Below, piece by piece: positions 28,378 to 37,543 of a stretch of 64,000 nt of DNA. Source of the DNA: an uncultured Chromatiaceae bacterium. GTDB lineage: Bacteria > Pseudomonadota > Gammaproteobacteria > Enterobacterales > Alteromonadaceae. The notes below the pieces were generated by a model. It searched no databases and was not told the DNA's origin. It saw only the letters and a program-made list of their open reading frames with translations. The first letter of the stretch is position 1. Every line of letters starts with the position of its first letter. The stretch is from assembly GCA_937978655.1 (NCBI GenBank), contig CALJUX010000082.1:59678-123677 (forward strand), written 5' to 3'. Made by a program: the position numbers and the translations under genes.

Positions 28378-29334
28378 ATGTCAAATCCAAAACACAGCCG
28401 CCTGCTTATTCTCGGTTCAGGCCCTGCCGGCTATACGGCTGCAGTTTATGCCGCCCGTGCCAACCTCAAACCGGTGTTACTGACCGGTATGCAACAAGGC
28501 GGTCAGCTGACCACCACCACAGAAGTGGAAAACTGGCCTGGCGACCCACATGGTCTGACTGGCCCGGCGCTGATGGAGCGGATGCGCGAGCATGCCGAAA
28601 CCTTTCAAACTGAGATCCTGTTTGACCATATTCACACTGTGAACCTGCAACAGCGACCTTTTCTGCTGACCGGCGACAACGGCCAATACAGCTGTGATGC
28701 GCTGATCATCGCCACAGGCGCTTCAGCGAAATACCTGGGCCTGGAATCTGAAACAAAATTCAGTGGTCGTGGTGTGTCAGCCTGCGCTACCTGTGACGGT
28801 TTCTTTTTCCGCAACCAGAAGGTCGCCGTCGTCGGCGGTGGCAACACCGCAGTGGAAGAGGCATTGTATTTATCCAATATCGCCGCTGAAGTGCATTTAA
28901 TTCACCGCCGTGACAGTTTTAAAGCCGAAAAAATCCTGGTTGACCGCTTAAATGCCAAAGTTGCCAGCGGCAATATCGTGTTGCACACCCATTGTGAACT
29001 GGCGGAAGTTCTGGGTGATGACTCAGGCGTGACCGGAGTTCGTCTGTCATCCACTGCAGGTCTGGCAGAGAAACAGGTGGATGTCCAGGGGGTGTTTATC
29101 GCCATTGGCCACAAACCAAACACCGATATCTTTGCCGGTCAGCTTGAGATGAATGGCGGTTATCTGGTGGTGCAAAGTGGCCTGCACGGCAACGCCACAC
29201 AAACCAGTATCGCCGGTGTGTTTGCTGCCGGCGACGTCAGTGACCACATCTATCGCCAGGCTATTACCTCTGCCGGCACCGGCTGTATGGCTGCGCTGGA
29301 TGCAGAACGTTATCTCGACGCGTTGGATAAATAA
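28378..29334 (+). CDS. trxB: Thioredoxin reductase
   Basis: A 318-residue FAD/NADPH flavoenzyme that reduces thioredoxin. Motifs are GSGPAGYTAAVYAARA (FAD), the redox pair ACATCDGFFF with Cys136 and Cys139, the NADPH fold VVGGGNTAVEEALYLSNIA with HRRDSFKAEKIL, and the C-terminal FAD motif VFAAGDVSDHIYRQAITSAGTGCMAALDAERYL (in pieces). GGGGA lies 7 bases before the ATG. It is followed closely by aat, giving the gene order trxB-aat-bpt-infA. Confidence 0.97.
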   Translation: MSNPKHSRLLILGSGPAGYTAAVYAARANLKPVLLTGMQQGGQLTTTTEVENWPGDPHGLTGPALMERMREHAETFQTEILFDHIHTVNLQQRPFLLTGDNGQYSCDALIIATGASAKYLGLESETKFSGRGVSACATCDGFFFRNQKVAVVGGGNTAVEEALYLSNIAAEVHLIHRRDSFKAEKILVDRLNAKVASGNIVLHTHCELAEVLGDDSGVTGVRLSSTAGLAEKQVDVQGVFIAIGHKPNTDIFAGQLEMNGGYLVVQSGLHGNATQTSIAGVFAAGDVSDHIYRQAITSAGTGCMAALDAERYLDALDK

Positions 29335-29342
29335 GTCACTGT

Positions 29343-30065
29343 ATGGCCCTGCGGTTAGCAGCACTGACTCCGGATCCGCAATGGTTTCCGGCGCCAGACA
29401 CCGCTTTAACCGAACCGGACGGCTTATTGGCATTTGGCGGGGACTTGTCGGTCGCCCGCCTGACCAAAGCCTACCAGTCGGGGATATTTCCCTGGTTCAG
29501 CGATGGCGATCCGCTGCTGTGGTGGTCGCCAGGCACCCGTGCCGTTTTCAGCCCCGCCAGTCTGCATGCCGGACGCAGCCTGCGCAAGGACTGGAAAAAG
29601 CAGCAGTACCATTTCAGCTGCAATCAGGCATTTGCTGAGGTCACCCGCGCCTGCGCCGCGCCACGGCTGCGTCAGCCTGGCACCTGGATTAGCCCGGAGA
29701 TCCAGCAGGCTTACCTGCAGCTGCACTATGCCGGGCTGGCGCATAGCCTGGAAGTCTGGCTGCAGGATCAACTGGTCGGCGGGCTTTATGGCGTACAGGT
29801 CGGCGGTTTATTTTGTGGTGAATCCATGTTTAACCGTGAGCCGAATGCCGCCAAACTGGCCCTGGTACAGCTGCAACAATATTTGCAATCTTTTGGTCTT
29901 GGCTGGATTGACTGCCAGCTGCCGAATGCATTTTTACTGCAGTGCGGTGCCACAACATTGGCCAGAACTGACTATCTGCAGTTGCTGCATACACAATCCG
30001 CTCTGGCGGTTCCCGCCGGTTTGTGGCAACCCGGTCCATTAACCGCCATGATCTGCCCAGCATGA
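29343..30065 (+). CDS. aat: Leucyl/phenylalanyl-tRNA-protein transferase
   Basis: A 240-residue enzyme that transfers Leu or Phe from aminoacyl-tRNA to proteins with N-terminal Lys or Arg, creating ClpS-recognised N-degrons. Diagnostic stretches are EPDGLLAFGGDLSVARL, GIFPWFSDGDPLLWWSPGTRAVF (in pieces), AHSLEVW, LVGGLYGVQVGGLFCGESMF and NAAKLALVQL, near full family length. It begins 8 bases after trxB and overlaps the bpt start (ATGA), so aat and bpt are translationally coupled. A clpS-clpA pair lies nearby on the other strand. Confidence 0.96.
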   Translation: MALRLAALTPDPQWFPAPDTALTEPDGLLAFGGDLSVARLTKAYQSGIFPWFSDGDPLLWWSPGTRAVFSPASLHAGRSLRKDWKKQQYHFSCNQAFAEVTRACAAPRLRQPGTWISPEIQQAYLQLHYAGLAHSLEVWLQDQLVGGLYGVQVGGLFCGESMFNREPNAAKLALVQLQQYLQSFGLGWIDCQLPNAFLLQCGATTLARTDYLQLLHTQSALAVPAGLWQPGPLTAMICPA

Positions 30066-30766
30066 GCGACAAATTTTTATTAGGCGTCAGCCAGTCCCAC
30101 GCCTGCAGCTACCTGCCGGCACAGCAGGAACGCTTACTGTTCAGTTTGCCGGAACAGCCATTGTCAGCTGAGGTGTATCAATGGCTGACCGAGCATAATT
30201 TCAGGCGCAGTGGCGAACAATTATACCGGCCTTATTGTCTGCAATGTCAGGCTTGTCAGGCGGTGCGGCTGGATGTTACAGCCTTACTGCCAAGCCGCAG
30301 TCAACGCCGGCAGCTGCAACAGGCAAGCCGTCTGAACTGGTCGTGGCGCTGGCAACCAGAGCCACAACACCAAGCTTATTTCCCGCTGTATCAGGCTTAT
30401 ATCCGCCAGCGTCATGCCGACGGAGTGATGTACCCGCCAGAGCCGGAACATTTGCAGCAATTGCTCAGTTGCAGCTGGCTGCAAGTCAGTACCCTTGAAC
30501 AATATGTCGGCGATCAGCTGGTCGGTGTGCTGGTGTTGGATCATCTGCCGCAAGGATTATCGGCAGTCTACAGTTTTTACCAGCCAGAACACCCACTGGC
30601 GCTGGGTATTCTGGCGGTCCTCGCCGGTACCACCTTGTGCCGTCAGCAACAGCTGCCGTATTTTTATCTGGGTTACCTGGTCAGTGACTCCGATAAAATG
30701 CGCTATAAAAGCCAGTTCAGGCCGCAACAGCGTCTTATTCAGGATGAATGGCAAACATTTCGCTAA
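30062..30766 (+). CDS. bpt: Leucyltransferase Bpt (arginyltransferase-like, N-degron pathway)
   Basis: A 234-residue protein of the ATE family. In bacteria Bpt conjugates Leu to N-terminal Asp or Glu, feeding the ClpS/ClpAP pathway (shown in Vibrio vulnificus). The N-terminal domain has the cysteine-rich motif YRPYCLQCQACQAVRLDV, and the C-terminal GNAT-like domain has VGVLVLDHLPQGLSAVYSFY, YLGYLVSDSDKMRYKSQF. ATG at 30062 overlaps the aat stop by 4 bases and starts SDKFLLGVSQSHACSYLP, a typical beginning. A 96-base gap with a possible promoter separates it from infA. Confidence 0.92.
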   Translation: MSDKFLLGVSQSHACSYLPAQQERLLFSLPEQPLSAEVYQWLTEHNFRRSGEQLYRPYCLQCQACQAVRLDVTALLPSRSQRRQLQQASRLNWSWRWQPEPQHQAYFPLYQAYIRQRHADGVMYPPEPEHLQQLLSCSWLQVSTLEQYVGDQLVGVLVLDHLPQGLSAVYSFYQPEHPLALGILAVLAGTTLCRQQQLPYFYLGYLVSDSDKMRYKSQFRPQQRLIQDEWQTFR

Positions 30767-30781
30767 ATAACTGCATGTCGC

Positions 30782-30810
30782 TTTACTTATCGCCGGCTTT
30801 TCGGCACAAT
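30782..30810 (+). promoter_or_regulatory. Possible sigma70 promoter for infA
   Basis: TTTACT at 30782-30787 and CACAAT at 30805-30810, 17 bases apart, lie 52 bases before the infA start. Each box matches consensus at 4 of 6 bases. Judged by eye. Confidence 0.35.
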
Positions 30811-30862
30811 CTGCGCTGTTTTTTTCTGTTTAAAATTAAATCTGAAGGGGCTCGTACGCTGA

Positions 30863-31081
30863 ATGGCGAAAGAAGACGTGATTGAAATGCAAGGCACCAT
30901 CCTTGATACATTGCCAAATACCATGTTCAAGGTCGAACTCGAAAATGGTCACGTGGTGATTGCGCATATTTCCGGCAAAATGCGCAAAAACTATATCCGT
31001 ATCTTGACAGGTGACAAAGTGACGGTTGAACTGACGCCTTATGATTTAACTAAGGGCCGGATCGTTTTCCGTCAGCGCTAA
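30863..31081 (+). CDS. infA: Translation initiation factor IF-1
   Basis: A 72-residue S1/OB-fold protein, exact family length. It binds the ribosomal A-site with IF-2 and IF-3 at initiation. The sequence AKEDVIEMQGTILDTLPN, ISGKMRKNYIRILTGDKV and GRIVFRQR is highly conserved. AAGGGG lies upstream. The gene ends 26 bases before a strong bidirectional terminator shared with clpA. Confidence 0.98.
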   Translation: MAKEDVIEMQGTILDTLPNTMFKVELENGHVVIAHISGKMRKNYIRILTGDKVTVELTPYDLTKGRIVFRQR

Positions 31082-31107
31082 TCGCAGCCAGGCTCCAAGC
31101 ATCCAGC

Positions 31108-31143
31108 ATAAAACAAAACCCGGTTTCCCGGGTTTTGTTTTAT
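31108..31143. terminator. Bidirectional terminator between infA and clpA
   Basis: A perfect 16-bp inverted repeat (ATAAAACAAAACCCGG at 31108-31123 and its complement at 31128-31143) with loop TTTC, between convergent genes. T-rich arms are on both sides. Confidence 0.9.
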
Positions 31144-31157
31144 GCGCGTACCGACAA

Positions 31158-33416
31158 TCAGGCCGGTACTTCATCCTCATGATAATCAAACGTCAGCTCA
31201 TCGCCTTGCAGATCAACGCGGACTTCACCGCCCTGACTCAGACGCCCGAACAAAATTTCGTTGGCTAACGGTTTTTTCAGCTGCTCCTGTACCACCCGAC
31301 CCATTGGCCGCGCGCCCATTGCCTGATCATAGCCTTTGTCCGCCAGCCACTGCCGTGCTGTTGGGCTCAGTTCCAGCTGCACCTGTTTTTTGTCCAGCTG
31401 CACCTGCAGATCACAGACAAATTTGTCGACGATTTGCAGAATGATGTCGCGGCTTAAATGCTGGAACCAGATGATACCATCCAGCCGGTTACGGAATTCA
31501 GGACTGAAAGTGCGGTTTATTTCCGCCAGCGCATCATGGCTGTGGTCCTGCTGCTTAAAGCCAATAGTCTTGCGCACTGTTTCCTGCACGCCGGCGTTGG
31601 TGGTCATCACCAACACTACATTGCGGAAGTCGATTTTGCGACCATTGTTGTCAGTCAAAGTGCCATGATCCATCACTTGCAACAGAATGTTGTAGATATC
31701 ACTGTGTGCTTTTTCGATTTCATCCAGCAGCACCACAGAATACGGATGTTTTGATACTGCGTCAGTCAACAAACCGCCCTGCTCAAAGCCGACATAACCC
31801 GGCGGCGCGCCGATAAGACGGCTGACGGCATGGCGCTCCATGTACTCCGACATATCAAAACGCAGTAATTCAACGCCCATAATCCGCGCCAGCTGTTTAG
31901 TGACTTCGGTTTTCCCGACGCCAGTCGGTCCCGCAAACAAGAAGCTGCCGATAGGTTTTTCTTCATTGCCAAGACCAGAGCGTGACAAGCGGATAGCTGA
32001 CGTCAGTACTTCAATCGGTGCATCTTGTCCAAACACAACCAGCTTCAGGTTGCGGTCCAGGTTGGCCAGTACATCTTTATCTGAGGCAGACACAGACTTT
32101 TCCGGAATACGCGCCATTTTCGCGATGATATGCTCAATTTCTGGCACATTAATCACTTTTTTCCGCTTCGATGCCGGCAGCATGCGCTGACTGGCACCGG
32201 CTTCATCAATCACGTCGATGGCTTTGTCCGGCAAATGCCGTTCATTGATATATTTTGCCGACAGCTCCGCCGCCGCACGCAAGGCTTTTTGGGTATAACG
32301 CACACCATGGTGCTGCTCATACCGTTCTTTCAGGCCGAGCAGGATTTGCGTAGTGTCATCGACACTGGGCTCAGTGACATCGATTTTCTGGAAACGCCGC
32401 ACCAGCGCCGTATCTTTTTCGAAAATACTTTTAAATTCCTGGTATGTCGTGGAGCCAATGCAGCGCAGCCGCCCACTCGACAATAATGGCTTAATTAGAT
32501 TCGACGCGTCCATCACCCCACCGCTGGCTGCGCCGGCGCCAATCACCGTATGAATTTCGTCAATAAACAAAATAGCGTCTTTTTCGCGTTCAATTTCTTT
32601 TAATAACGATTTCAGTCGTTTTTCAAAGTCGCCGCGGTACTTGGTACCGGCCAGCAACGCGCCCATATCAAGCGAATAAATGGTCGCGTTAGCAATAACT
32701 TCAGGCACCTGATTTTGTACGATGCGAAACGCCAGGCCTTCAGCAATCGCCGTTTTACCGACGCCAGCTTCACCAACCAGCAGCGGATTATTTTTCTTAC
32801 GACGGCACAGCACCTGAATGGTACGTTCAAGTTCCAGATCACGGCCTACCAGCGGGTCAATCTGGCCATTTTTAGCCAGCACATTCAGATTGGCAGTGAA
32901 GTTTTCCAGATACTTATTGTCTTCAACCGTCATCTCACCGCTTTCATCTTGTTGCTGTTCATCACCCTGGTCGAGTTTTTCCGACTTAATCACACCGTGG
33001 GAGATAAAGTTAACGATATCCAGCCGGCTGATATCGGTTTTTTTCAGCAGATAGACCGCCTGCGATTCCTGCTCACTGAAAATGGCCACCAGCACATTGG
33101 CACCGGTGACTTCAGATTTGCCGGACGACTGCACATGAAACACCGCGCGTTGCAAAACACGCTGAAAACCGAGCGTTGGCTGCGTATCACGCTCCAAATC
33201 GCCGTCAGGTATTAGTGGTGTGGTGGAATCAATAAAATTGGCCAGTTCAAGGCGCAGGCGTTCGATATTGGCGCCGCAAGACTTTAATGCGTCCCCGGCG
33301 GCTGGGTTATCGAGCAAAGCGAGCAGCAGATGCTCGACGGTCATATATTCGTGGCGGCGTTCTCTGGCAAAACGAAAGGCCAGGTTCAGCGTTAACTCAA
33401 GATCTTTATTTAACAT
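31158..33416 (-). CDS. clpA: ClpA, ATPase subunit of the ClpAP protease
   Basis: A 752-residue Hsp100 unfoldase that feeds substrates, including N-degron proteins delivered by ClpS, into ClpP. The N-terminal Clp repeat domain is residues of about 1-145. AAA-1 has LVGEAGVGKTAIAEGLA and DAILFIDEIHTVIGAG; AAA-2 has LFAGPTGVGKTEVTKQLA and VVLLDEIEKAHSD. The acidic linker (about 145-165) separates the N-domain. ClpP-docking IGL-type loop is expected near residue 615; the stretch TIGFKQQDHS is the likely place. GGGAG precedes ATG at 33416. It follows clpS by 48 bases on the same strand, likely one operon. Confidence 0.97.
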   Translation of the reverse strand: MLNKDLELTLNLAFRFARERRHEYMTVEHLLLALLDNPAAGDALKSCGANIERLRLELANFIDSTTPLIPDGDLERDTQPTLGFQRVLQRAVFHVQSSGKSEVTGANVLVAIFSEQESQAVYLLKKTDISRLDIVNFISHGVIKSEKLDQGDEQQQDESGEMTVEDNKYLENFTANLNVLAKNGQIDPLVGRDLELERTIQVLCRRKKNNPLLVGEAGVGKTAIAEGLAFRIVQNQVPEVIANATIYSLDMGALLAGTKYRGDFEKRLKSLLKEIEREKDAILFIDEIHTVIGAGAASGGVMDASNLIKPLLSSGRLRCIGSTTYQEFKSIFEKDTALVRRFQKIDVTEPSVDDTTQILLGLKERYEQHHGVRYTQKALRAAAELSAKYINERHLPDKAIDVIDEAGASQRMLPASKRKKVINVPEIEHIIAKMARIPEKSVSASDKDVLANLDRNLKLVVFGQDAPIEVLTSAIRLSRSGLGNEEKPIGSFLFAGPTGVGKTEVTKQLARIMGVELLRFDMSEYMERHAVSRLIGAPPGYVGFEQGGLLTDAVSKHPYSVVLLDEIEKAHSDIYNILLQVMDHGTLTDNNGRKIDFRNVVLVMTTNAGVQETVRKTIGFKQQDHSHDALAEINRTFSPEFRNRLDGIIWFQHLSRDIILQIVDKFVCDLQVQLDKKQVQLELSPTARQWLADKGYDQAMGARPMGRVVQEQLKKPLANEILFGRLSQGGEVRVDLQGDELTFDYHEDEVPA

Positions 33417-33464
33417 AAGACAACTCCCAATCCACCTGAGTTATAAAAAGCTGAGAGACTGCAG

Positions 33465-33785
33465 TCAGGCACGCTCCATAGTGCAAAGTAACGGGTGTTC
33501 ATGTTCTCTGGCATATTCGCTGACCTGCTGAACTTTGGTTTCGGCGATGCCTGCGGTAAAAACACCACAGACGGCCTTGCCTTCGTAATGAACCTGTAAC
33601 ATCACTTCACTGGCTTTTTCATATTGCATATTAAAAAACCGGGTCAGCACATCAATAACAAAATCCATCGGGGTGTAATCATCGTTGTGCAACACCACTT
33701 TATACATCGGCGGAGGTTCGACTTTCTGCCGAATCAGTTCCGCTAGCCCTTCGGAATGTCCGTCACCAAATTTAGTGTTGCTCAT
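33465..33785 (-). CDS. clpS: ClpS adaptor for N-degron recognition
   Basis: A 106-residue adaptor that binds proteins with N-terminal Leu, Phe, Trp or Tyr and hands them to ClpA. Key stretches are YKVVLHNDDYTPMDFVIDVL with the conserved HNDDYTPM segment, MLQVHYEGKAVCGVFTAGIAETKV and CTMERA at the C-terminus. Length is right for the family. Upstream of clpA and divergent from cspD across 194 bases, the same arrangement as in E. coli. Confidence 0.96.
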   Translation of the reverse strand: MSNTKFGDGHSEGLAELIRQKVEPPPMYKVVLHNDDYTPMDFVIDVLTRFFNMQYEKASEVMLQVHYEGKAVCGVFTAGIAETKVQQVSEYAREHEHPLLCTMERA

Positions 33786-33870
33786 AGACTATAGTCACGC
33801 CTGTTGCTTCCATCAAAGGATGTTGTGTTGATTCTGTCGCATTTCAAGTGGTCTTACTTTCGTAAAAAAC

Positions 33871-33898
33871 TTGACTAGTTGCGCAAATTATCTACAGT
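33871..33898 (+). promoter_or_regulatory. Possible sigma70 promoter for cspD
   Basis: TTGACT at 33871-33876 and TACAGT at 33893-33898, 16 bases apart, in the clpS-cspD intergenic region, 81 bases before the cspD start. Five of six bases match in the -35 and four of six in the -10. Confidence 0.4.
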
Positions 33899-33979
33899 GA
33901 TTTTTGGAGCTTTGCGCACGGCAATAGCTCCGGACCTAGAATACAGATTTTAGCTAACGAAGAGAAGGAAGTAAGTAGT

Positions 33980-34201
33980 ATGGCTACCGGTAAAGTAAAA
34001 TGGTTCAACAACGCCAAAGGTTTTGGCTTTATCCGTGAAGAGGGTCGTGACGAAGACATTTTCGCCCACTACTCCACCATCAGCATGGATGGTTACCGGA
34101 CACTTAAAGCTGGTCAGGATGTCACATTTGAACTGTCAGAAGGGCCCAAAGGTCTGCACGCAGTCAATATCGCGCTGCCAGAAGGCGAAAAACCTGAATA
34201 A
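33980..34201 (+). CDS. cspD: Cold-shock domain protein CspD
   Basis: A 73-residue single cold-shock domain protein. RNP1 KGFGFI and RNP2-like DIFAHYS are present, and the central DGYRTLKAGQDVTFEL matches CspD rather than CspA. In E. coli CspD is a stationary-phase inhibitor of replication, turned over by Lon. AAGGAAG lies about 9 bases before the ATG. It is divergent from clpS as in E. coli. Confidence 0.93.
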   Translation: MATGKVKWFNNAKGFGFIREEGRDEDIFAHYSTISMDGYRTLKAGQDVTFELSEGPKGLHAVNIALPEGEKPE

Positions 34202-34273
34202 ACCCACCCAACTGCTGACGATGCAGGGCGTCAGACTGAACGGGTGCGGTTCCGGGCTCAATGCCTGTCAAAG

Positions 34274-34308
34274 CGGTCTGTGATACCCCCGATATCACGG
34301 CCGTTTTT
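34274..34308 (+). terminator. Terminator after cspD
   Basis: CGGTCTGTGATA and TATCACGGCCG form an imperfect stem with a C-rich loop, followed by TTTTT. It lies 72 bases after the cspD stop. The rest of 34202-34417 holds no recognisable gene. Confidence 0.65.
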
Positions 34309-34417
34309 GTTTTTCTGTAAGACACCAGATATCTTTCAAACCCGGACTAGCGATTGGTTGTGTGGCCGGATTGATGCAAAGAGATGCACAGATAAGCCGG
34401 CTCAGCCCGCGGAACAT

Positions 34418-34443
34418 AAAAAAAGGCACCCGCAGGTGCCTTT
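34418..34443 (-). terminator. Terminator after icd
   Basis: On the minus strand AAAGGCACC, loop TGCG, GGTGCCTTT followed by a T-run, 20 bases after the icd stop. Confidence 0.85.
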
Positions 34444-34463
34444 AGCGTTAAACAACAGACTTG

Positions 34464-36692
34464 TTAAACAGCTGCTAATGCAGCATTAAACAACGCGCTT
34501 GGACGCAGTGCTGCGCTGGCTTTGGCATCATCCGGACGGTAATAACCGCCGATATCCACCGCTTTGCCCTGGACAGTATTCAGCTCAGTAACAATCGCCG
34601 CTTCCTGCTCACTTAAGGTTTTAGCCAGTGGCGCAAAACGGGCTGCCAATGCAGCGTCTTTGCTTTGCGCAGCCACAGCTTGCGCCCAGTACAGCGCCAG
34701 ATAGAAATGGCTGCCGCGGTTATCCAGCTGACCCAGTTTGCGGGTTGGCGATTTGTCGTTGTCGAGGAATTTCGCCGTGGCTTCATCCAGTGTCTCAGCC
34801 AATACTTGCGCACGGGCGTTGCCCGACACCTGGCTTAAATGCTCCAGTGATGCTGCCAGCGCCAGGAACTCACCGAGCGAGTCCCAGCGTAAGTGGTTCT
34901 CTTCAACAAACTGCTCAACGTGTTTCGGGGCAGAACCGCCTGCGCCGGTTTCGAATAAACCACCGCCATTCATCAGTGGCACAATCGACAGCATCTTGGC
35001 GCTGGTACCCAGCTCGAGAATTGGGAACTAATCCGTCAGATAATCACGCAGCACGTTGCCTGTGACTGAAATAGTATCCAGTCCCTGTTTAATCCGCTCC
35101 AGACTGAAACGGGTGGCCGCTTCCGGTGACATGATCTGAATATCCAGTCCTGTGGTGTCGTGATTTTTCAGATAAGTTTCAACTTTGGCGATCACCTGCG
35201 CATCATGGGCGCGCTTGGCGTCCAACCAGAAGACCGCTGGGGTATTGGACAAACGGGCACGGCTGACAGCCAGTTTCACCCAATCCTGTACCGGCGCATC
35301 TTTGGTCTGGCACATGCGCCAGATATCGCCCGCTTCAACCACGTGGCTCATCAGCACGCTACCCGCCGCATCCAGCACCTGTACAGTGCCGTCAGCCGGG
35401 ATCTCAAAGGTTTTATCGTGTGAACCATATTCTTCTGCCTTTTGCGCCATCAGGCCGACATTCGGCACCGAGCCCATAGTGCGTGGGTCAAAAGCACCAT
35501 TGGCGATGCAGAAACTGATCGTTTCCTGGTAGACGCCAGCATAACAACGGTCCGGAATGACAAATTTGGTGTCCTGCAGCTTACCAGCCGCGTTCCACAT
35601 CTGACCTGAACTGCGGATAGCCGCCGGCATTGACGCATCGATAATCACATCGCTGGGTACATGCAGGTTGGTGATGCCTTTATCTGAATTCACCATCGCC
35701 ACACCTGGTTGTGCGGCGTAAGCGGCCTGCAGATCGGCTTCGACTTCAGCACGTTGTGCTTCCGGTAATTGCTGGATTTTCGCCAGTAAATCGCCAAGGC
35801 CGTTATTGACGTCGACGCCCAGTTTCGCAAACAAGGCCGCGTGTTTATCAAACACTGACTTGAAGAACACTGTGACGACATGACCAAACATAATAGGGTC
35901 AGATACTTTCATCATCGTGGCTTTGAGGTGCACCGAGAACAGCACGCCCTTGGCTTTGGCGTCGGCAATTTCTGCCGCGAGAAATTCACGCAGGGCCGTT
36001 TTGCTCAAGACTGCCGCGTCAATAATTTCGCCGGCAGAAAGACTGGTTTTTTCTTTCAGCACTTTCACTGTGCCGTCAGCTTGAACCAGCTGGATTTTTA
36101 CCGGGCCGGCGGCGGCCACAGTCACCGACTGTTCGCTGCCATAAAAATCGCCGTGGGTCATGTGTGCCACATGAGATTTAGACTCTTTTGACCAGGCGCC
36201 CATTGAATGCGGATTTTTCCGGGCATATTGTTTCACGGATAAAGGCGCGCGACGGTCTGAGTTACCTTCACGCAGCACCGGGTTTACTGCGCTGCCTTTG
36301 ATTTTGTCATAACGGGCTTTAACGTCTTTTTCCTGCTCGGTCTGAGGTTCTTCCGGATAATCCGGCAGCGCATAACCTTGTGCCTGCAGTTCTTTAATCG
36401 CCGCTTTTAATTGCGGCACCGAAGCACTGATGTTTGGCAGTTTAATGATGTTGGCTTCCGGTTTGGTTGCCAGTTCGCCTAATTCAGCTAACGCGTCAGA
36501 TTGTTGCTGTTCAGGTTTTAAGAATTCAGGGAACACCGCAATAATGCGGCCTGCCAGCGAAATGTCGCGGGTCTCCACAACCACATCAGCCGCTTTGGCG
36601 AAGGTCTGGACAATCGGCAGAAATGAATAGGTCGCAAGCGCTGGCGCTTCATCGGTTTTGGTGTAGATGATTTTTGAAGTTTCAGTGGTCAT
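34464..36692 (-). pseudogene. icd: Monomeric NADP-dependent isocitrate dehydrogenase, interrupted by an in-frame amber codon
   Basis: Type II (monomeric, about 740-residue) isocitrate dehydrogenase of the TCA cycle. The reading frame is intact across 742 codons except for one TAG at 35030-35028. Codons 1-554 carry the N-terminal part (MTTETSKIIYTKTDEAPALA, NPHSMGAWSKESKSHVAHMTHGDF in pieces, IDASMPAAIRSSGQMW); after TAG the frame continues FPILELGTSAKMLSIVPLM and MNGGGLFETGAGGSAPKH to the normal C-terminus. The context LTD*FPILELG corresponds to LTDLFPILELG in relatives, so a Leu codon (TTG or TTA) has become TAG. Truncation would remove about a quarter of the enzyme, including substrate-binding domain parts. 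A real nonsense mutation or a sequence error are both possible. Confidence 0.9.
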
Positions 36693-36991
36693 ATCAGGTC
36701 CTGGCTAGCTCTCGACAAGCACCGTTGCTGCGCCAGCCGCGCACATCCAGCGGTACGTTGCAGCGAAACAGCGGTAAATTAAAAAAACGGTCCAAACAAA
36801 ACGGCCACAGTGTAGCAGCAAGCGGCTGACAAGCAGAAGTGCCTGTGATGGCTGCGCGTTCAATTCACACTAGCGGCTTTGCCTTTAGCAATGGCGCTTT
36901 AGTGTACGCTTTTCAAGCGCATGGAAAAACCTTTTCTGGACTGACCTCTGGTTAAACCGTATAACAACACAAACTTTATGAGGAATTCAAA
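36693..36991. other. Intergenic region between icd and nudJ (divergent promoters expected)
   Basis: A 299-base gap between two divergent genes with no recognisable ORF or RNA. An A-run at about 36780-36787 and A/T-rich DNA near nudJ suggest promoter regions, but no box pair was convincing. Confidence 0.5.
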
Positions 36992-37459
36992 GTGTCGGAC
37001 CGTTCAACTTTGCATCTGACTGTGGCAGCAGTTGTCTGTTATCAACAGCGTTTTTTGCTGGTTGAAGAGCGCGACAAAAACAGCGGCGCGCTGGTGCTGA
37101 ATCAACCTGCCGGCCATGTCGAAGCCGGCGAAGATCTGCTCACTGCGGTTCAACGGGAATTACAGGAAGAAACCGGTCTGGCGCTGGCGCCGACCGGCTG
37201 GCTTGGCATCTCCCAGCTACAGGCCACCAATGGCCACTTTTATTACCGGGTTAATTTTGTATTTGAACCCGTTGTATTGCCGCCACATTATCAACCGCAG
37301 GACAGCGACATCCTGGCGCTGCACTGGCTCAATCAGACCGAACTGCAGCAGGCCAGTCTGCCGCTGCGCAGCCAGCTGGTCAGCCAGGCGATTGATGAAT
37401 ATCTACAAGGTGTGCGACTGCCGCTGGACAGATTGCAGCCGATGCTGCGCATGGTCTGA
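36992..37459 (+). CDS. nudJ: NUDIX phosphatase NudJ
   Basis: A 155-residue Nudix hydrolase. The Nudix box is GHVEAGEDLLTAVQRELQEETGL with REXXEE-type catalytic glutamates. In E. coli NudJ hydrolyses HMP-PP and other nucleoside tri- and diphosphates and lies directly before mnmA, as here. The start is GTG at 36992 with AGGA about 9 bases upstream. No signal peptide. It is 84 bases before mnmA. Confidence 0.92.
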   Translation: MSDRSTLHLTVAAVVCYQQRFLLVEERDKNSGALVLNQPAGHVEAGEDLLTAVQRELQEETGLALAPTGWLGISQLQATNGHFYYRVNFVFEPVVLPPHYQPQDSDILALHWLNQTELQQASLPLRSQLVSQAIDEYLQGVRLPLDRLQPMLRMV

Positions 37460-37543
37460 CCGACCTTTGCGCCGGCGCAGGCTGTGTTGGCGCGTAATAT
37501 AGTGCTATAATCCGCGCCTCTTTTTTTCCACAAAGCGCAGGTT

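Noticed and set aside
34464..36692. Two separate proteins instead of one broken icd
   Set aside because: Both parts match consecutive regions of monomeric IDH in one frame; the interval FPILELGTSAK is itself family sequence.
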